DNA of 64,000 nucleotides. Source: Mycolicibacterium flavescens (GTDB lineage: Bacteria; Actinomycetota; Actinomycetes; Mycobacteriales; Mycobacteriaceae). How positions within the stretch are numbered: the stretch's first letter is position 1; the number at the start of each line of letters is the position of its first letter. The DNA is taken from positions 1 through 64,000 of the forward strand of contig NZ_MIHA01000021.1 of the NCBI RefSeq assembly GCF_001722335.1, in the 5' to 3' direction. The position numbers and the translations under genes were made by a program. The notes below the pieces were generated by a model. The model saw only the letters and a list, made by a program, of their open reading frames with translations. It made no database searches and was not told the DNA's origin. Of the stretch, positions 8,271 to 17,283 are shown piece after piece.

Positions 8271-10409
8271 TCACATTCCCGGGAAGAGTTGGACGATCAG
8301 GTCGATCAGTTTGATACCGACGAACGGCGCGATGATCCCGCCGAGGCCGTAGACGTACAGGTTGCGGCTCAACAGTTTCGACGCGCCGCCGGGGGTGTAT
8401 CGCACACCGCGCAGCGCCAGCGGAATGAGCGCGACGATCACGATCGCGTTGAAGATCACCGCGGACAGGATCGCCGACTGGGGGCTGTGCAGCCGCATGA
8501 CGTTGAGCAGATCCAGGCCGGGGAACAGGGACACGAACAGCGCGGGGATGATCGCGAAGTATTTGGCGATGTCGTTGGCGATGGAGAACGTCGTGAGCGC
8601 GCCACGGGTGATCAGCAACTGCTTGCCGATCTCGACGATCTCGATGAGCTTGGTCGGATCGGAGTCCAGGTCGACCATGTTGCCGGCTTCCTTGGCCGCC
8701 GACGTGCCGGTGTTCATCGCGACGCCGACATCGGCCTGCGCGAGCGCCGGGGCGTCGTTGGTGCCGTCGCCGGTCATGGCCACCAACTTGCCGCCGGCCT
8801 GTTCCTTGCGGATCAGCGCCATCTTGTCCTCGGGGGTGGCCTCGGCCAGGAAGTCGTCGACGCCGGCCTCGTCGGCGATGGCCTTGGCGGTCAACGGGTT
8901 GTCGCCGGTGATCATCACGGTGCGGATGCCCATGCGACGCATCTCGTCGAAGCGTTCCCGCATGCCCTGTTTGACGACGTCCTTGAGGTGGATGACGCCG
9001 AGCACCTCGGCGGCCTTCGGGTCGGTGTCGTCGGTGACAACGTGCGCGACGACCAGTGGGGTGCCGCCGGCCGCGGAGATCGAGTCGACGAGATCGCCGA
9101 GTTGAGTTGGCACCGTGCCGCCTTCGGAGCGCACCCACTCGACGACGGCTGAGGCGGCGCCCTTGCGTACCCGGTGTTCGCCGATGTCGACGCCGGACAT
9201 CCGGGTGGTGGCACTGAACTCGACCCAGTGCGCGTCGTCGAGTTCACCGGAGGTGCGCGCCCGCAGCCCGAAGTGCTGTTTGGCGAACACCACGATGGAA
9301 CGGCCCTCCGGGGTCTCGTCGGCGAGGCTGGCCAATTGTGCTGCGTCGGCGAGGGTTTCGGCGCTCACCCCGGGCAGCGGAACGAACGCCGCCGCCTGCC
9401 GGTTGCCCAGCGTGATGGTGCCGGTCTTGTCGAGCAGCAGCGTGTTGACGTCACCGGCCGCCTCGACGGCACGGCCCGACATCGCCAGCACGTTGCGCTG
9501 CACCAGGCGGTCCATGCCGGCGATCCCGATGGCCGACAGCAGCGCGCCGATGGTGGTGGGGATGAGGCACACCAGCAGCGCGACCATCGCGATGCCGCTG
9601 ATCCCGTCGCCGTTGAGCGCCAACGAATCCGGGACACCGGGATTGTTGGCCTTGGAGTAGATCGCCAGGGGTTGCAGCGTGGCGACGGCGAACACGAAGA
9701 TGATCGTCAGCGACGCGAGCAGGATGTTGAGCGCGATCTCGTTCGGGGTCTTCTGCCGGTTGGCGCCCTCGACGAGCGCGATCATCCGGTCGATGAAACT
9801 CTCGCCCTGGCGCTGGGTGATCCGCACGACGAGGCGGTCGGAGAGTACGGTGGTGCCGCCGGTGACGGCGGAGCGGTCGCCGCCGGATTCGCGGATGACC
9901 GGGGCGGATTCCCCGGTGATGGCCGATTCGTCGACCGAGGCGATGCCTTCGATCACGTCGCCGTCGCCGGGGATGGTCTGGCCGGCTTCCACCACGACGA
10001 TGTCGCCCTCGCGCAGCAGCGATGCGGCGACCTCCTCCTCGACGCCCGACTCGATCAGGCGGCGGGCCACGGTGGCGGTGCGGGTGCGACGCAGGCTGTC
10101 GGCCTGCGCCTTGCCGCGGCCTTCGGCGACGGCCTCGGCGAGGTTGGCGAACACGACGGTCAGCCACAGCCACACCACGATCAGCCACGCGAACCACGAC
10201 GGGTTCAGGGCAGTGAGGATGGTGCTCCAGACGGCGCCCAGTTCGACGATGAACATTACGGGGTTACGCCACAGTGTGCGCGGATCGAGTTTGCGTAGAG
10301 CGTCGGGGAGGGCCTGCCACAACATCTTCGGGTCGAGCAGCCCGCCCTGCACCCGCTTGGGTGCGTGACGCTGGGCGTGGATGCGATGTTCGATTGCGGT
10401 GACGGTCAT
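8271..10409 (-). CDS. kdpB: KdpB, P-type ATPase subunit of potassium pump
   Basis: 712 residues. P-type ATPase signature with the phosphorylated Asp in [12 protein letters not shown], actuator-loop TGESAP, and the hinge motifs [13 protein letters not shown] and [19 protein letters not shown]. Membrane helices flank the cytosolic domains. Start is ATG at 10409 ([10 protein letters not shown]); the open frame continues upstream, but that part lies inside kdpA in another frame. KdpB hydrolyses ATP to drive potassium through KdpA. It is spaced 2 bp from kdpA. Confidence 0.96.
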   Translation of the reverse strand: MTVTAIEHRIHAQRHAPKRVQGGLLDPKMLWQALPDALRKLDPRTLWRNPVMFIVELGAVWSTILTALNPSWFAWLIVVWLWLTVVFANLAEAVAEGRGKAQADSLRRTRTATVARRLIESGVEEEVAASLLREGDIVVVEAGQTIPGDGDVIEGIASVDESAITGESAPVIRESGGDRSAVTGGTTVLSDRLVVRITQRQGESFIDRMIALVEGANRQKTPNEIALNILLASLTIIFVFAVATLQPLAIYSKANNPGVPDSLALNGDGISGIAMVALLVCLIPTTIGALLSAIGIAGMDRLVQRNVLAMSGRAVEAAGDVNTLLLDKTGTITLGNRQAAAFVPLPGVSAETLADAAQLASLADETPEGRSIVVFAKQHFGLRARTSGELDDAHWVEFSATTRMSGVDIGEHRVRKGAASAVVEWVRSEGGTVPTQLGDLVDSISAAGGTPLVVAHVVTDDTDPKAAEVLGVIHLKDVVKQGMRERFDEMRRMGIRTVMITGDNPLTAKAIADEAGVDDFLAEATPEDKMALIRKEQAGGKLVAMTGDGTNDAPALAQADVGVAMNTGTSAAKEAGNMVDLDSDPTKLIEIVEIGKQLLITRGALTTFSIANDIAKYFAIIPALFVSLFPGLDLLNVMRLHSPQSAILSAVIFNAIVIVALIPLALRGVRYTPGGASKLLSRNLYVYGLGGIIAPFVGIKLIDLIVQLFPGM

Positions 10410-10411
10410 GG

Positions 10412-12082
10412 TCAGTGGATTCCTTCGGCGAGGGGACCGAGCGCGAGCATCGGCAGGAAGGTGAGTGTCACCAGGATCAACGTGACGCCGGTGAGCATGC
10501 CGACGAACTGCGGACGGTGGGTGGGAAGTGTGCCGACTGACTCGGGCGTCTTGCCCTGCCGGGCCAGCGAACCGGCGAGCGCGAGAACGATGATGATCGG
10601 CAGGAAGCGGCCGAAGACCATCGCGAGGCCGAGTGCGGTGTTGTACCACTCGGTGTTGACCGAGATGCCGGCGAACGCCGAACCGTTGTTGTTGCCCGCG
10701 GAAGTGAACGCGTAGAGCACTTCGGACAGGCCGTGTGGCCCGGTGTTGAGCATGCCGGCGCGTTGACCGGGCATCGCCATCGCGACAGCGGTGCCGGTGA
10801 GCACGATCAGCGGGGTGATCAGGAAGTATGTTGCGGCCAGCTTGATCTCGCGGGGGGTGATCTTCTTGCCGAGGTACTCGGGGGTCCGGCCGACCATCAG
10901 ACCGGCGACGAAGACGGTGATGATCGCCAGGATCAGCATGCCGTAGAGCCCCGAACCGACACCGCCGGGCGCGATTTCGCCGAGCTGCATGTTGAACAGC
11001 GTCATCATGCCGCCGAGGCTGGTGTAGGAGTCGTGGAACGAGTTCACCGCGCCGGTCGACGTCAGCGTCGTCACGTCGGCGAAGACGGCGGAGTTGGCGA
11101 CGCCGAAGCGTTGTTCGACGCCCTCGGTGGCGGCGCCGACGGCGGTGGGAACGGTTCCGTGGTGCTGCAGTTGGAAGGTCAGGATCAGCGTGACGCTGGT
11201 CAGCGCGATGGCGGACATGGCGGCGACGATCGCGTAACCCTGCCTGCGGGATTCGACCATCCGGCCGAAGGTGCGGGGCAGTGAGAACGCGATGCAGGCC
11301 ATCAGGAAGATCTCGACCCAGTTGGTCCAGGCGGTGGGGTTCTCGAACGGGTGGGCGGAGTTGACGTTGAAGAAGCCGCCGCCGTTGGTGCCGAGTTCTT
11401 TGATCACTTCCTGGCTGGCGACGGGTCCGCCGGGGATGGTCTGCTGGGCGCCGTTCAGTGCGGTGACGACCTGGTCGTGCACGGCGAAGTTCTGGATGAC
11501 GCCGCCGGCAACGAGGATCGTCGCGCCGATTACGGCTATCGGCAACAGGATTCGCAACGTGCCGCGGGTGAGGTCGACCCAGAAGTTGCCGAGGTCGCCG
11601 GTGTTGCGGCGGGCCAGGCCGCGGATGAAGGCCATCGCGACGGCCATGCCGACGGCGGCCGAGACGAAGTTCTGCACGGCCAGGCCGGCCATCTGGACGA
11701 GGTGGCTCTGGGTGGACTCGCCGGAGTAGGCCTGCCAGTTGGTGTTGGTGACGAAGCTGACCGCGGTGTTCCAGGCGAGGGCCGGCGTCATCGGGGTGGC
11801 CGGATCGTCGAGGTGCAGCGGGAGGCGGCCCTGGACGAGTTGCAGAACGAAGAGGAACAGGATGCCGACGGCGGAGAAGGCCAGCACGCTGCGGGCGTAG
11901 GAACCCCAGGACTGTTCGGCGCGGGGGTCGGCGCCGATGAGGCGATAGACGAATCGTTCAGCGCGCAGGTGCTTTTCGGTGCTGTAGACGCGGTACATGT
12001 AGTCGCCGAGCGGGACGTGGACGGCGGCGAGCGCGACGATCAGCGAGAGCAGGAACAGGATGCCCGCGGTGGTGGTGGACAT
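10412..12082 (-). CDS. kdpA: KdpA, potassium-translocating subunit
   Basis: 556 residues, a polytopic protein of about ten membrane helices related to Trk/KcsA-type channels. Seen are [40 protein letters not shown] and [13 protein letters not shown], which are the selectivity-loop segments of KdpA. It forms the high-affinity potassium path of the inner-membrane KdpFABC pump. Its ATG overlaps the kdpF stop (ATGA). Confidence 0.97.
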   Translation of the reverse strand: MSTTTAGILFLLSLIVALAAVHVPLGDYMYRVYSTEKHLRAERFVYRLIGADPRAEQSWGSYARSVLAFSAVGILFLFVLQLVQGRLPLHLDDPATPMTPALAWNTAVSFVTNTNWQAYSGESTQSHLVQMAGLAVQNFVSAAVGMAVAMAFIRGLARRNTGDLGNFWVDLTRGTLRILLPIAVIGATILVAGGVIQNFAVHDQVVTALNGAQQTIPGGPVASQEVIKELGTNGGGFFNVNSAHPFENPTAWTNWVEIFLMACIAFSLPRTFGRMVESRRQGYAIVAAMSAIALTSVTLILTFQLQHHGTVPTAVGAATEGVEQRFGVANSAVFADVTTLTSTGAVNSFHDSYTSLGGMMTLFNMQLGEIAPGGVGSGLYGMLILAIITVFVAGLMVGRTPEYLGKKITPREIKLAATYFLITPLIVLTGTAVAMAMPGQRAGMLNTGPHGLSEVLYAFTSAGNNNGSAFAGISVNTEWYNTALGLAMVFGRFLPIIIVLALAGSLARQGKTPESVGTLPTHRPQFVGMLTGVTLILVTLTFLPMLALGPLAEGIH

Positions 12083-12171
12083 CAGAACCGCTCCGGGAAC
12101 AGCAGCGCGGCGAACAGGAAGATCGCGACGAGGACCGCCAGCACGAGGCCGACGGTGTTGGCGTAGCTCAC
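12082..12171 (-). CDS. kdpF: KdpF, small membrane subunit of Kdp pump
   Basis: 29 codons from GTG at 12171, too short for most ORF callers. The peptide starts [18 protein letters not shown] and ends FPERF: one membrane helix followed by the Pro-Glu-Arg-Phe tail typical of KdpF. It sits just before kdpA with a 4-base overlap (ATGA), and its own start overlaps the stop of another tiny ORF upstream (GTGA). KdpF stabilises the KdpABC complex in the membrane. Confidence 0.9.
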   Translation of the reverse strand: MSYANTVGLVLAVLVAIFLFAALLFPERF

Positions 12172-12251
12172 AGGCGCTCCACCAACCGTTGCACCAGGCC
12201 GAGGACGGCGAAGACGCCGACGGTCAGCACGGTGTAGACCACTACGGACAT
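12168..12251 (-). CDS. Unnamed 27-residue membrane peptide upstream of kdpF
   Basis: ATG at 12251 opens a 27-codon frame: [18 protein letters not shown], then a basic/amphipathic end LVQRLVERL. It is one predicted membrane helix with positive charges at the cytoplasmic end. Its TGA overlaps the kdpF GTG by 4 bases, so it is translationally coupled as the first cistron of the kdp operon. It does not resemble KdpF (no PERF tail). A role as an extra small subunit or regulator of the pump is inferred only from position. Confidence 0.65.
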   Translation of the reverse strand: MSVVVYTVLTVGVFAVLGLVQRLVERL

Positions 12252-12333
12252 GTCACTCCGAGACGTTTACGACCCGCCGGATCTCGGCGGCCTGGTTCAA
12301 GGAAACGCCCAGTTCAGAGGGGCTGCGAGCGCC

Positions 12334-12381
12334 TTGACGGTTTCTTGACGCCTTCCCCCGGCGTCTTAACGCTTCTTGTCG
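12334..12381 (-). promoter_or_regulatory. Phased repeat array upstream of kdp operon (candidate KdpE operator)
   Basis: Four related hexamers lie on one face of the helix, given here on the + strand: TTGACG at 12334 and 12345, TTAACG at 12366, TTGTCG at 12376. Steps are 11, 21 and 10 bases. OmpR-family regulators such as KdpE bind tandem half-sites with about 10-11 bp spacing. The array ends about 83 bp upstream of the first cistron. That KdpE binds here is inference. Confidence 0.45.
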
Positions 12382-12514
12382 GCCGAACGTGGGTTACCCG
12401 CACGCTTTGAGCGGCCGAAGCGGTCATTGATCCCACACTCGGCGGGGTGGGTCCGATTTGGCGCAACGCTGGCACCGATGTGCGTCGTAGTCTGGAATGG
12501 CTAAGTGGGGATAG

Positions 12515-12793
12515 ATGGTGGCAAAAGACTTGGACGTGGATGCGAGCGGGTTGATGTCTGCGGCCGCTGACAGCGTCGCTGTCGCCGGTGATGTGCTCGC
12601 CGGTGGCTTTGACGGTCCGGTGACTGCTCGCCCGAGTGGTGCGGGAATCGCCGCATTTGAAGCGGCAAGTGCCACCGCACGTACGCGTGTTTCTGTTCGT
12701 ATCGCAGGTCAGGCCGGTGCTGTCGCTGCGGCAAGCGATCACTATGACGCCACGGACGGGGGCAGTGCCGACGCTATCTCGGTGACCATGTGA
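12515..12793 (+). CDS. EspC-like type VII secretion target (DUF2580 family)
   Basis: 92 residues. It matches the EspC-type ESX-associated family: N-terminal LDVDASGLMSAAADSV, central SGAGIAAFEAASA, then RIAGQAGAVAAASDHYDATD. The Tyr-x-x-x-Asp in YDATD near the C-terminus is the general type VII secretion signal. It is the first gene of a four-gene overlapping set and probably acts as an export partner for the toxin or WXG-like protein. The DNA here looks less GC-rich than the kdp operon, suggesting an acquired island. Confidence 0.75.
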   Translation: MVAKDLDVDASGLMSAAADSVAVAGDVLAGGFDGPVTARPSGAGIAAFEAASATARTRVSVRIAGQAGAVAAASDHYDATDGGSADAISVTM

Positions 12794-13206
12794 GCCCGGC
12801 GGCCGCACCAATGGGTCCACCCAGCAGGTCGGGCGTCGAGGCCTGGGACAGTTCAGAGCTCGATGCTTCCGCTACCCGCTGGCGGACATTGGCAGGCGTA
12901 CTGGAATCAGCGTTCGAGCAGCACAGGCAGAACATCCTGACCCCCGGCGGCACCTCATGGGAAGGTGACGCCAAAGATGCCGCTGTGAACCGAGTAACCG
13001 CGGATACCTCGGTCGTGCGTCGGCAGGGCGATGTGCATCGCGAAGCTGCCGATACCGCCACGCGTGGCAGTGAGGACATCCGGGGTGCTCGCAGTCGCGT
13101 GCTCGAAGCGATCGCTGACGCCGAGCAGGACGACTTCACCGTGGGTGAGGACCTCTCGGTAACCGACAACCGTGCCTACGACGAGGAGATGCCGCCGCCC
13201 GCATGA
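12790..13206 (+). CDS. WXG100-like protein of toxin locus
   Basis: 138 residues, GTG start overlapping the upstream stop (GTGA). Two predicted long helices flank a W-E-G turn in GGTSWEGDAKDAAV at about residue 57, the hallmark of WXG100-like ESX proteins. The second helix is highly charged and the tail ends in Pro. It overlaps the toxin gene (ATGA). A role as helical secretion domain or chaperone for the toxin encoded next is inferred from order and fold. Confidence 0.65.
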   Translation: MSPAAAPMGPPSRSGVEAWDSSELDASATRWRTLAGVLESAFEQHRQNILTPGGTSWEGDAKDAAVNRVTADTSVVRRQGDVHREAADTATRGSEDIRGARSRVLEAIADAEQDDFTVGEDLSVTDNRAYDEEMPPPA

Positions 13207-14777
13207 GGGCTGCGACCGAGCACGCGGAATTCATCCGATGGCGGGCTGAGCAGCTCGTCGCCACCGACGCCCTGATCGGGCAGCAGCTTAAAGCGAAGGC
13301 TGCTGACCTGGAAGGAGTTCGGTTCGAAGGTGATCGCGGTGGAAATGAGACCGATCCGACGATCCGGCTCGTGGACAACAAGACTGAGGACACCGGCTCT
13401 AGCGCCGAGTCGTCAGAGAACACGGACGCGGGATCGTTACCGAAGGAATCTGCGGGCAGCTGGCAGGGCATGTTGGTACCCGAGGGGTCCTCTGAAAGAG
13501 CTGAAGGCGCCGAAGCAGGTGAGTCGCCGTTGGAGGCGATGCTCGGTGAAGGAAAGACCGCAGAGGGGCAACAGCCGTCGAACCTGGACGAGGCGTTGAC
13601 GGAAGTCGCGGGGAAACCGGTCGAAACACCGCCTACGGCGGTGGAGCGCATCCTCAATCCGCACGCTGGAACTGGCAGGGAAGAGGATCGCCGGTACACG
13701 CGACACCCCTTGGAGGCGCCCATCGTTGGCGCCGATCCGTCAGTGATTAGTGATCAGCAGGCCAGGGTGGACGCTGCGCGTGAGAGCGTGGCGTCGGCTC
13801 AAGGCGCGCTCGACGATGCGCTGGCTCAGTCGACTGTCGCTGTTGCGGGTGCCGGCCCGACCCGCGACCAACTCGACGCTTTGGGACAGGCCTTGTTTGA
13901 TGTACGCGGTGAGGTAACCACTCAGACCGAGGTTCTGGAGAATCTCAACGCGGCGGCCGGTGAAGTCGGTCAGGGGCGCGTGCCGATCCCGGCGCTTCCA
14001 GAGAATGCCGATGTACAAGCGTTTCCTGCGGAGCCTTCCGCGTTCGCCGAGGGAAGCCGTGCACTGAGCGAGGGCAGTTTCGGTTTGATTCCCGATGTCG
14101 CCCACGACATCGATGTCTTTCGAAATTGGAGCGAAGCCTCACTCGAGGATCGGATTGGTGCTGTGCTCGACGTGGCCGGGGTGGCACCCATCCCTGGCGG
14201 CAAGTTCGTCACAGAGGGTCTCGAACACGCTGTTGACGCCTTCAACGCCGGGCGCCACGTCGACGACGCCCTGGACGCCGGCAGTGCGGGCGCACATCAC
14301 CTACCCGACACGCCATCGGCTCCCCATATCGACCACACCCCGGATGCGGGCGGACCGCCCGGTGGAGGCGGTGCCGACGCAGGGCCTGTCGGTAACTTCG
14401 GGTTTGAGGATGCCACCGCGATCTTGCAGAGCAGTGAAGCGAATGGGGGACACCTCATCGAGCGTCATGTTGGAATGACCCCTGACGATTTAGCGGCACG
14501 GATGGAGTCGTCTGGCCTACAGACGGTCTCCACTTTCGCAACATCTGATGAAGCGGCATCGGCGGTCAGCGCCGCCATCCGAGAGAATCAGGACCTGTTG
14601 AACAGTTGGGTCGCGGAGGGGGCACCTCGCAAACTTGAGTTGGATGCACCGTTCGATGGCGGTTCCGTACTGGTGCAAGGAGCGACCGAGGCCGTGACAG
14701 GTAGCACCGTTAGAGTTGTTCTGAAAGGTGATGGAAATGGCGGGTGGTACGTGCTAACAGGGTTCCCTAAACCATGA
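13203..14777 (+). CDS. Polymorphic toxin with C-terminal RNase A-like domain
   Basis: 524 residues. The N-terminal ~230 are acidic and low complexity (Glu, Ser, Pro). A helical middle follows (about 180-290), then a Gly-rich linker (DAGGPPGGGGADAG). The last ~110 residues match the bacterial CdiA-CT RNase A-like fold: NGGHLIERHVGMTPDDLAAR, then FATSDEAASAV, and the closing strands VRVVLKGD and GGWYVLTGFPKP. The His in GGHLIERHV is the expected catalytic position. Known family members cleave RNA and mediate contact-dependent competition. Coupling to EspC-like and WXG-like genes suggests ESX export. Two immunity genes follow directly. Confidence 0.8.
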   Translation: MRAATEHAEFIRWRAEQLVATDALIGQQLKAKAADLEGVRFEGDRGGNETDPTIRLVDNKTEDTGSSAESSENTDAGSLPKESAGSWQGMLVPEGSSERAEGAEAGESPLEAMLGEGKTAEGQQPSNLDEALTEVAGKPVETPPTAVERILNPHAGTGREEDRRYTRHPLEAPIVGADPSVISDQQARVDAARESVASAQGALDDALAQSTVAVAGAGPTRDQLDALGQALFDVRGEVTTQTEVLENLNAAAGEVGQGRVPIPALPENADVQAFPAEPSAFAEGSRALSEGSFGLIPDVAHDIDVFRNWSEASLEDRIGAVLDVAGVAPIPGGKFVTEGLEHAVDAFNAGRHVDDALDAGSAGAHHLPDTPSAPHIDHTPDAGGPPGGGGADAGPVGNFGFEDATAILQSSEANGGHLIERHVGMTPDDLAARMESSGLQTVSTFATSDEAASAVSAAIRENQDLLNSWVAEGAPRKLELDAPFDGGSVLVQGATEAVTGSTVRVVLKGDGNGGWYVLTGFPKP

Positions 14778-15109
14778 ATGACGGGTCGATCTCTCGCGAG
14801 CTGTACCAGTTTCTGGCTACCAATTTTCACCAGGACTGGGACCTTGAAGCGGACGACTGGCAGGGAATCGTTGACAACTATGTCGACGCAGATCCGACGC
14901 CTGCGCCACTGCAGCTGTTGGCTGAGCAGATTGACGAGCTGCGTGGATCTCGTCAGGAGCCGGAGCTAAAGGAATTTCTCGTCCGTCAAGTCGGGGTGGA
15001 CTACGGCCCAGCGCCGTTGACGTATGGCGAATGGTTGAAAGAGATCGCTAACCGACTCCGGCTGCGTAGCACCCAGACTGGCCCTGGGACTACACCTCCG
15101 CAGGTTTGA
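14774..15109 (+). CDS. Immunity protein 1, CdiI-like
   Basis: 111 residues, ATG overlapping the toxin stop (ATGA). LYQFLATNFHQDWDLEADDW near the start and the YGEWLKEIANRLR tail match small immunity proteins paired with CdiA-type toxins (aromatic F-HQDW and Y-EWL signatures). The protein is acidic, as expected for one that masks a basic nuclease. Immediate coupling to the toxin makes this the primary cognate immunity protein. Confidence 0.75.
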   Translation: MNDGSISRELYQFLATNFHQDWDLEADDWQGIVDNYVDADPTPAPLQLLAEQIDELRGSRQEPELKEFLVRQVGVDYGPAPLTYGEWLKEIANRLRLRSTQTGPGTTPPQV

Positions 15110-15142
15110 CAACGAATTGGTAGGAGTGATGCGGAAACGGCC

Positions 15143-15484
15143 GTGAACGACGATTCGATGTCGGAGGAGTTACGCCATTTCTTCGGCGCCTACTTCCACG
15201 AGGATTGGGGCCTGGAAGCCGCAGACTGGCAAGAGGTTGTCGACAGTTACGTGCAGGATGAAGAGCCCTCTGTGGACCTGCTCCGATCGTTGGTCCATGA
15301 GATCGATGATGTGAGTGCTAGGTCCGCCGAGTCCGATATGAGGCGACTCGTGACGCGCACGTTAGAGGCCAACTATTACCCACTGCCGGAATTCACCTAC
15401 ACAGAGTGGGTCAGGCAGGTCGCTGCACGGCTGCGCAAGCATGCCAACGAGATTGACGGTCGTACTGCGTCGTCTGATGAATAG
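15143..15484 (+). CDS. Immunity protein 2, CdiI-like paralogue
   Basis: 113 residues from GTG at 15143. It is colinear with the preceding gene: LRHFFGAYFHEDWGLEAADW, a VVDSYV block, and YTEWVRQVAARLRK at the end. The two proteins are similar but clearly diverged, so this is an older duplication. It may neutralise a variant toxin (orphan immunity) or widen protection. It starts 33 bp after immunity gene 1, likely in the same transcript. Confidence 0.75.
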   Translation: MNDDSMSEELRHFFGAYFHEDWGLEAADWQEVVDSYVQDEEPSVDLLRSLVHEIDDVSARSAESDMRRLVTRTLEANYYPLPEFTYTEWVRQVAARLRKHANEIDGRTASSDE

Positions 15485-15517
15485 CCTCGGCGTCTGAAAG
15501 TGCGGAGGGTGCGTCAG

Positions 15518-15763
15518 GTGTCCGAATACACATCACTCGCGAAAAAGTGGGTCGACGTGACCAGAAGTATCGCCGCAGGTTCGTGGGATGGCGTCGTATG
15601 CCCCAAGAATGCTGACGCGGATGTGTTGATCGAGGTCCGTGAACAGGGCAGTGGCGCCGACGATGCTCGGTTTGAGTACTGGGTCCACTGCCCGGGATGC
15701 AGCGCTGAGATCTACTTTCACAGCAAGGATCGGTACGGTCCGGTGACTCCTTCGGCCAGCTAG
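15518..15763 (+). CDS. Small protein with Cys pair, toxin-locus cargo
   Basis: 81 residues from GTG at 15518, which follows GGAGGG with 9 bases spacing; a GTG at 15500 is also in frame. The sequence has VVCPKNADADVLIEV and YWVHCPGCSAEIYF, so three Cys in CP...CPGC form a possible small metal-binding or ribbon motif. Its family is not recognised. Position after two immunity genes suggests another immunity or accessory protein. Confidence 0.55.
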   Translation: MSEYTSLAKKWVDVTRSIAAGSWDGVVCPKNADADVLIEVREQGSGADDARFEYWVHCPGCSAEIYFHSKDRYGPVTPSAS

Positions 15764-15819
15764 ATTTCGCCAGGTCGTAGCCGCTATCCGACCGCAGATT
15801 GCGGCGGGCAGCTTCCGTG

Positions 15820-17049
15820 ATGGCCACCTATAAGGCGGATGACTATCACGGATTACTGCGGAATGTTCAGGCCGTGACGACCCGGAACGAGCGAGCGGGG
15901 ATCGACGACCGTTGGCACAAGCGCGTCAAGGATCCGGACGGCACGATGCGCACCGAGAGATCTGCGGTATGCGGCAAGGTCTCCCGCTGGCGTGTCAGGT
16001 GGGTCGACGCCACCGGAGCCGAGCGGACGAAGAGTTTCCAGCGCAAGCCGGATGCGCAGGCTTATCTGAACGGACTCACTGCGGATGTCCAGCGCGGGGA
16101 GTATGTCGACCCCCGTAAGAGCGCGGAGACGTTTGGCTCGGTCGCCGAACGGTGGTTCGCCACCAAGCAGCACCGCAAGCCGAAAACCGTTGCAGGATAT
16201 CGCTCTTTGCTCGACACGGTGGTACTGCCTAAGTGGGAGAACGTACCGCTGAAACGGCTTGACTATGAGTCATATTCACGTGGCTGGGAGCGCTTTCGGT
16301 TGACGGTGGGCAGCGCCGTGCGGGCTTATCTGCAAGTCGGATCACCCAGGCTCACCAACTGGTCGGCGCTGTCCGCAAGTACGTGCAACGGATCGGCAAG
16401 GTCGCCAAGAACGTCGCCCATGAGATCAAGCGGGACCAAGATTTTCCGGAACAGGCCGAGCGGGAGCGGCGCTACCTGAGCCACGCCGAGCTTCTGATGC
16501 TGGCCAAGGCCGCTGATCGTTTCGAGACCCTGACACTGGTCCTGGGCTACAGAGGGCCGAGGTCGGCGAACCGGTCGCGTTGCGGCGCCGGCATGTGGGG
16601 GATCGGGTGCTGACGGTGCGCTCGTCCGCGACCGCGGTCACCGGTAAGGTCATCGTGGAGTCGACGACAAAGACCAGGCGTGATCGCCACGTGCCAGTCC
16701 CTGAACCTGTCTGGAAGAAACTCACGGTCGAGTTGCCCGCCGACCCGAATGCGGTGGTGTTCCCGAGTCGCAAGGGCGCTACCTGCCACTCGGTGAATAC
16801 CGCTGGGCTTTCGACAAGGCGTGCGCAGAAGTCGGTATCGACGGGCTGGTACCGCACGGTCTGAGACACACCACCGCGTCGCTGGCGACCAGCGCAGTCG
16901 CCAACGTCAAGGTCGTGCAGAGACTGCTCGGACACGCGACCGCCGCGATGACCCTCGACCGCTACGGCCATCTCCTCATCGGCGATTTAAGCGGTGTGGC
17001 CGACGCGCTGGGCAAGGCGATCCACAGTACTGCGGTATCGCTGCGTTAG
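15820..17049 (+). pseudogene. Tyrosine-family phage integrase, frameshifted
   Basis: A complete mycobacterial-type integrase can be followed in several frames. The N-terminus (MATYKADDYHG ... AGIDDRWHKRVKDPDGT) and SAM-like domain run to about 16279. A base appears lost there, and WLGALSVDGGQRRAG to RFETLTLVLGY continues in another frame. Further shifts lie near 16553 (in the active-site Arg region) and near 16775. The end has HGLRHTTASLA, LLGHATAAMT and the catalytic Tyr in LDRYGHLL. At least three frameshifts make it inactive. It lies 54 bp before a tRNA gene, so it marks an old integration event. Confidence 0.88.
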
Positions 17050-17102
17050 TCAGGACGAGGAAACGAGGCTGAAACAGCCTGAAGTACCCTCTGAGCTGCG
17101 AC

Positions 17103-17176
17103 GCCCCCATAGCCCAATTGGCAGAGGCAGCGGACTTAAAATCCGCCCAGTGTCGGTTCGAGTCCGACTGGGGGCA
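17103..17176 (+). tRNA. tRNA-Leu, anticodon TAA, short variable arm
   Basis: A full cloverleaf can be drawn. Acceptor GCCCCCA pairs with TGGGGGC, D-arm GCC/GGC, anticodon stem GCGGA/TCCGC with loop CTTAAAA (anticodon TAA at 17137-17139), and T-arm GTCGG/CCGAC with TTCGAGT. CCA is not encoded. The variable region is only about five bases, whereas leucine tRNAs usually have a long arm, so identity rests on the anticodon. It reads UUA, a rare codon in such high-GC genomes. Confidence 0.93.
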
Positions 17177-17283
17177 CGGGTGTCGACGCAGGTAGGGGCC
17201 ATTTCTCGGCCGTCGTACCATGGGGTCGGCTATGCCGGAAGTGATATGTTCGGCTTCCGAGACGGTCATGCCGGGAGCGCCCA

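Noticed and set aside
10410..10649. N-terminal extension of kdpB
   Set aside because: Lies in another frame of kdpA, composition is shadow-like, and KdpB proteins begin at the ATG at 10409.
12400..12514. tRNA-derived attachment repeat at the left end of the toxin island
   Set aside because: No copy of the tRNA 3' or 5' end could be seen there by eye.
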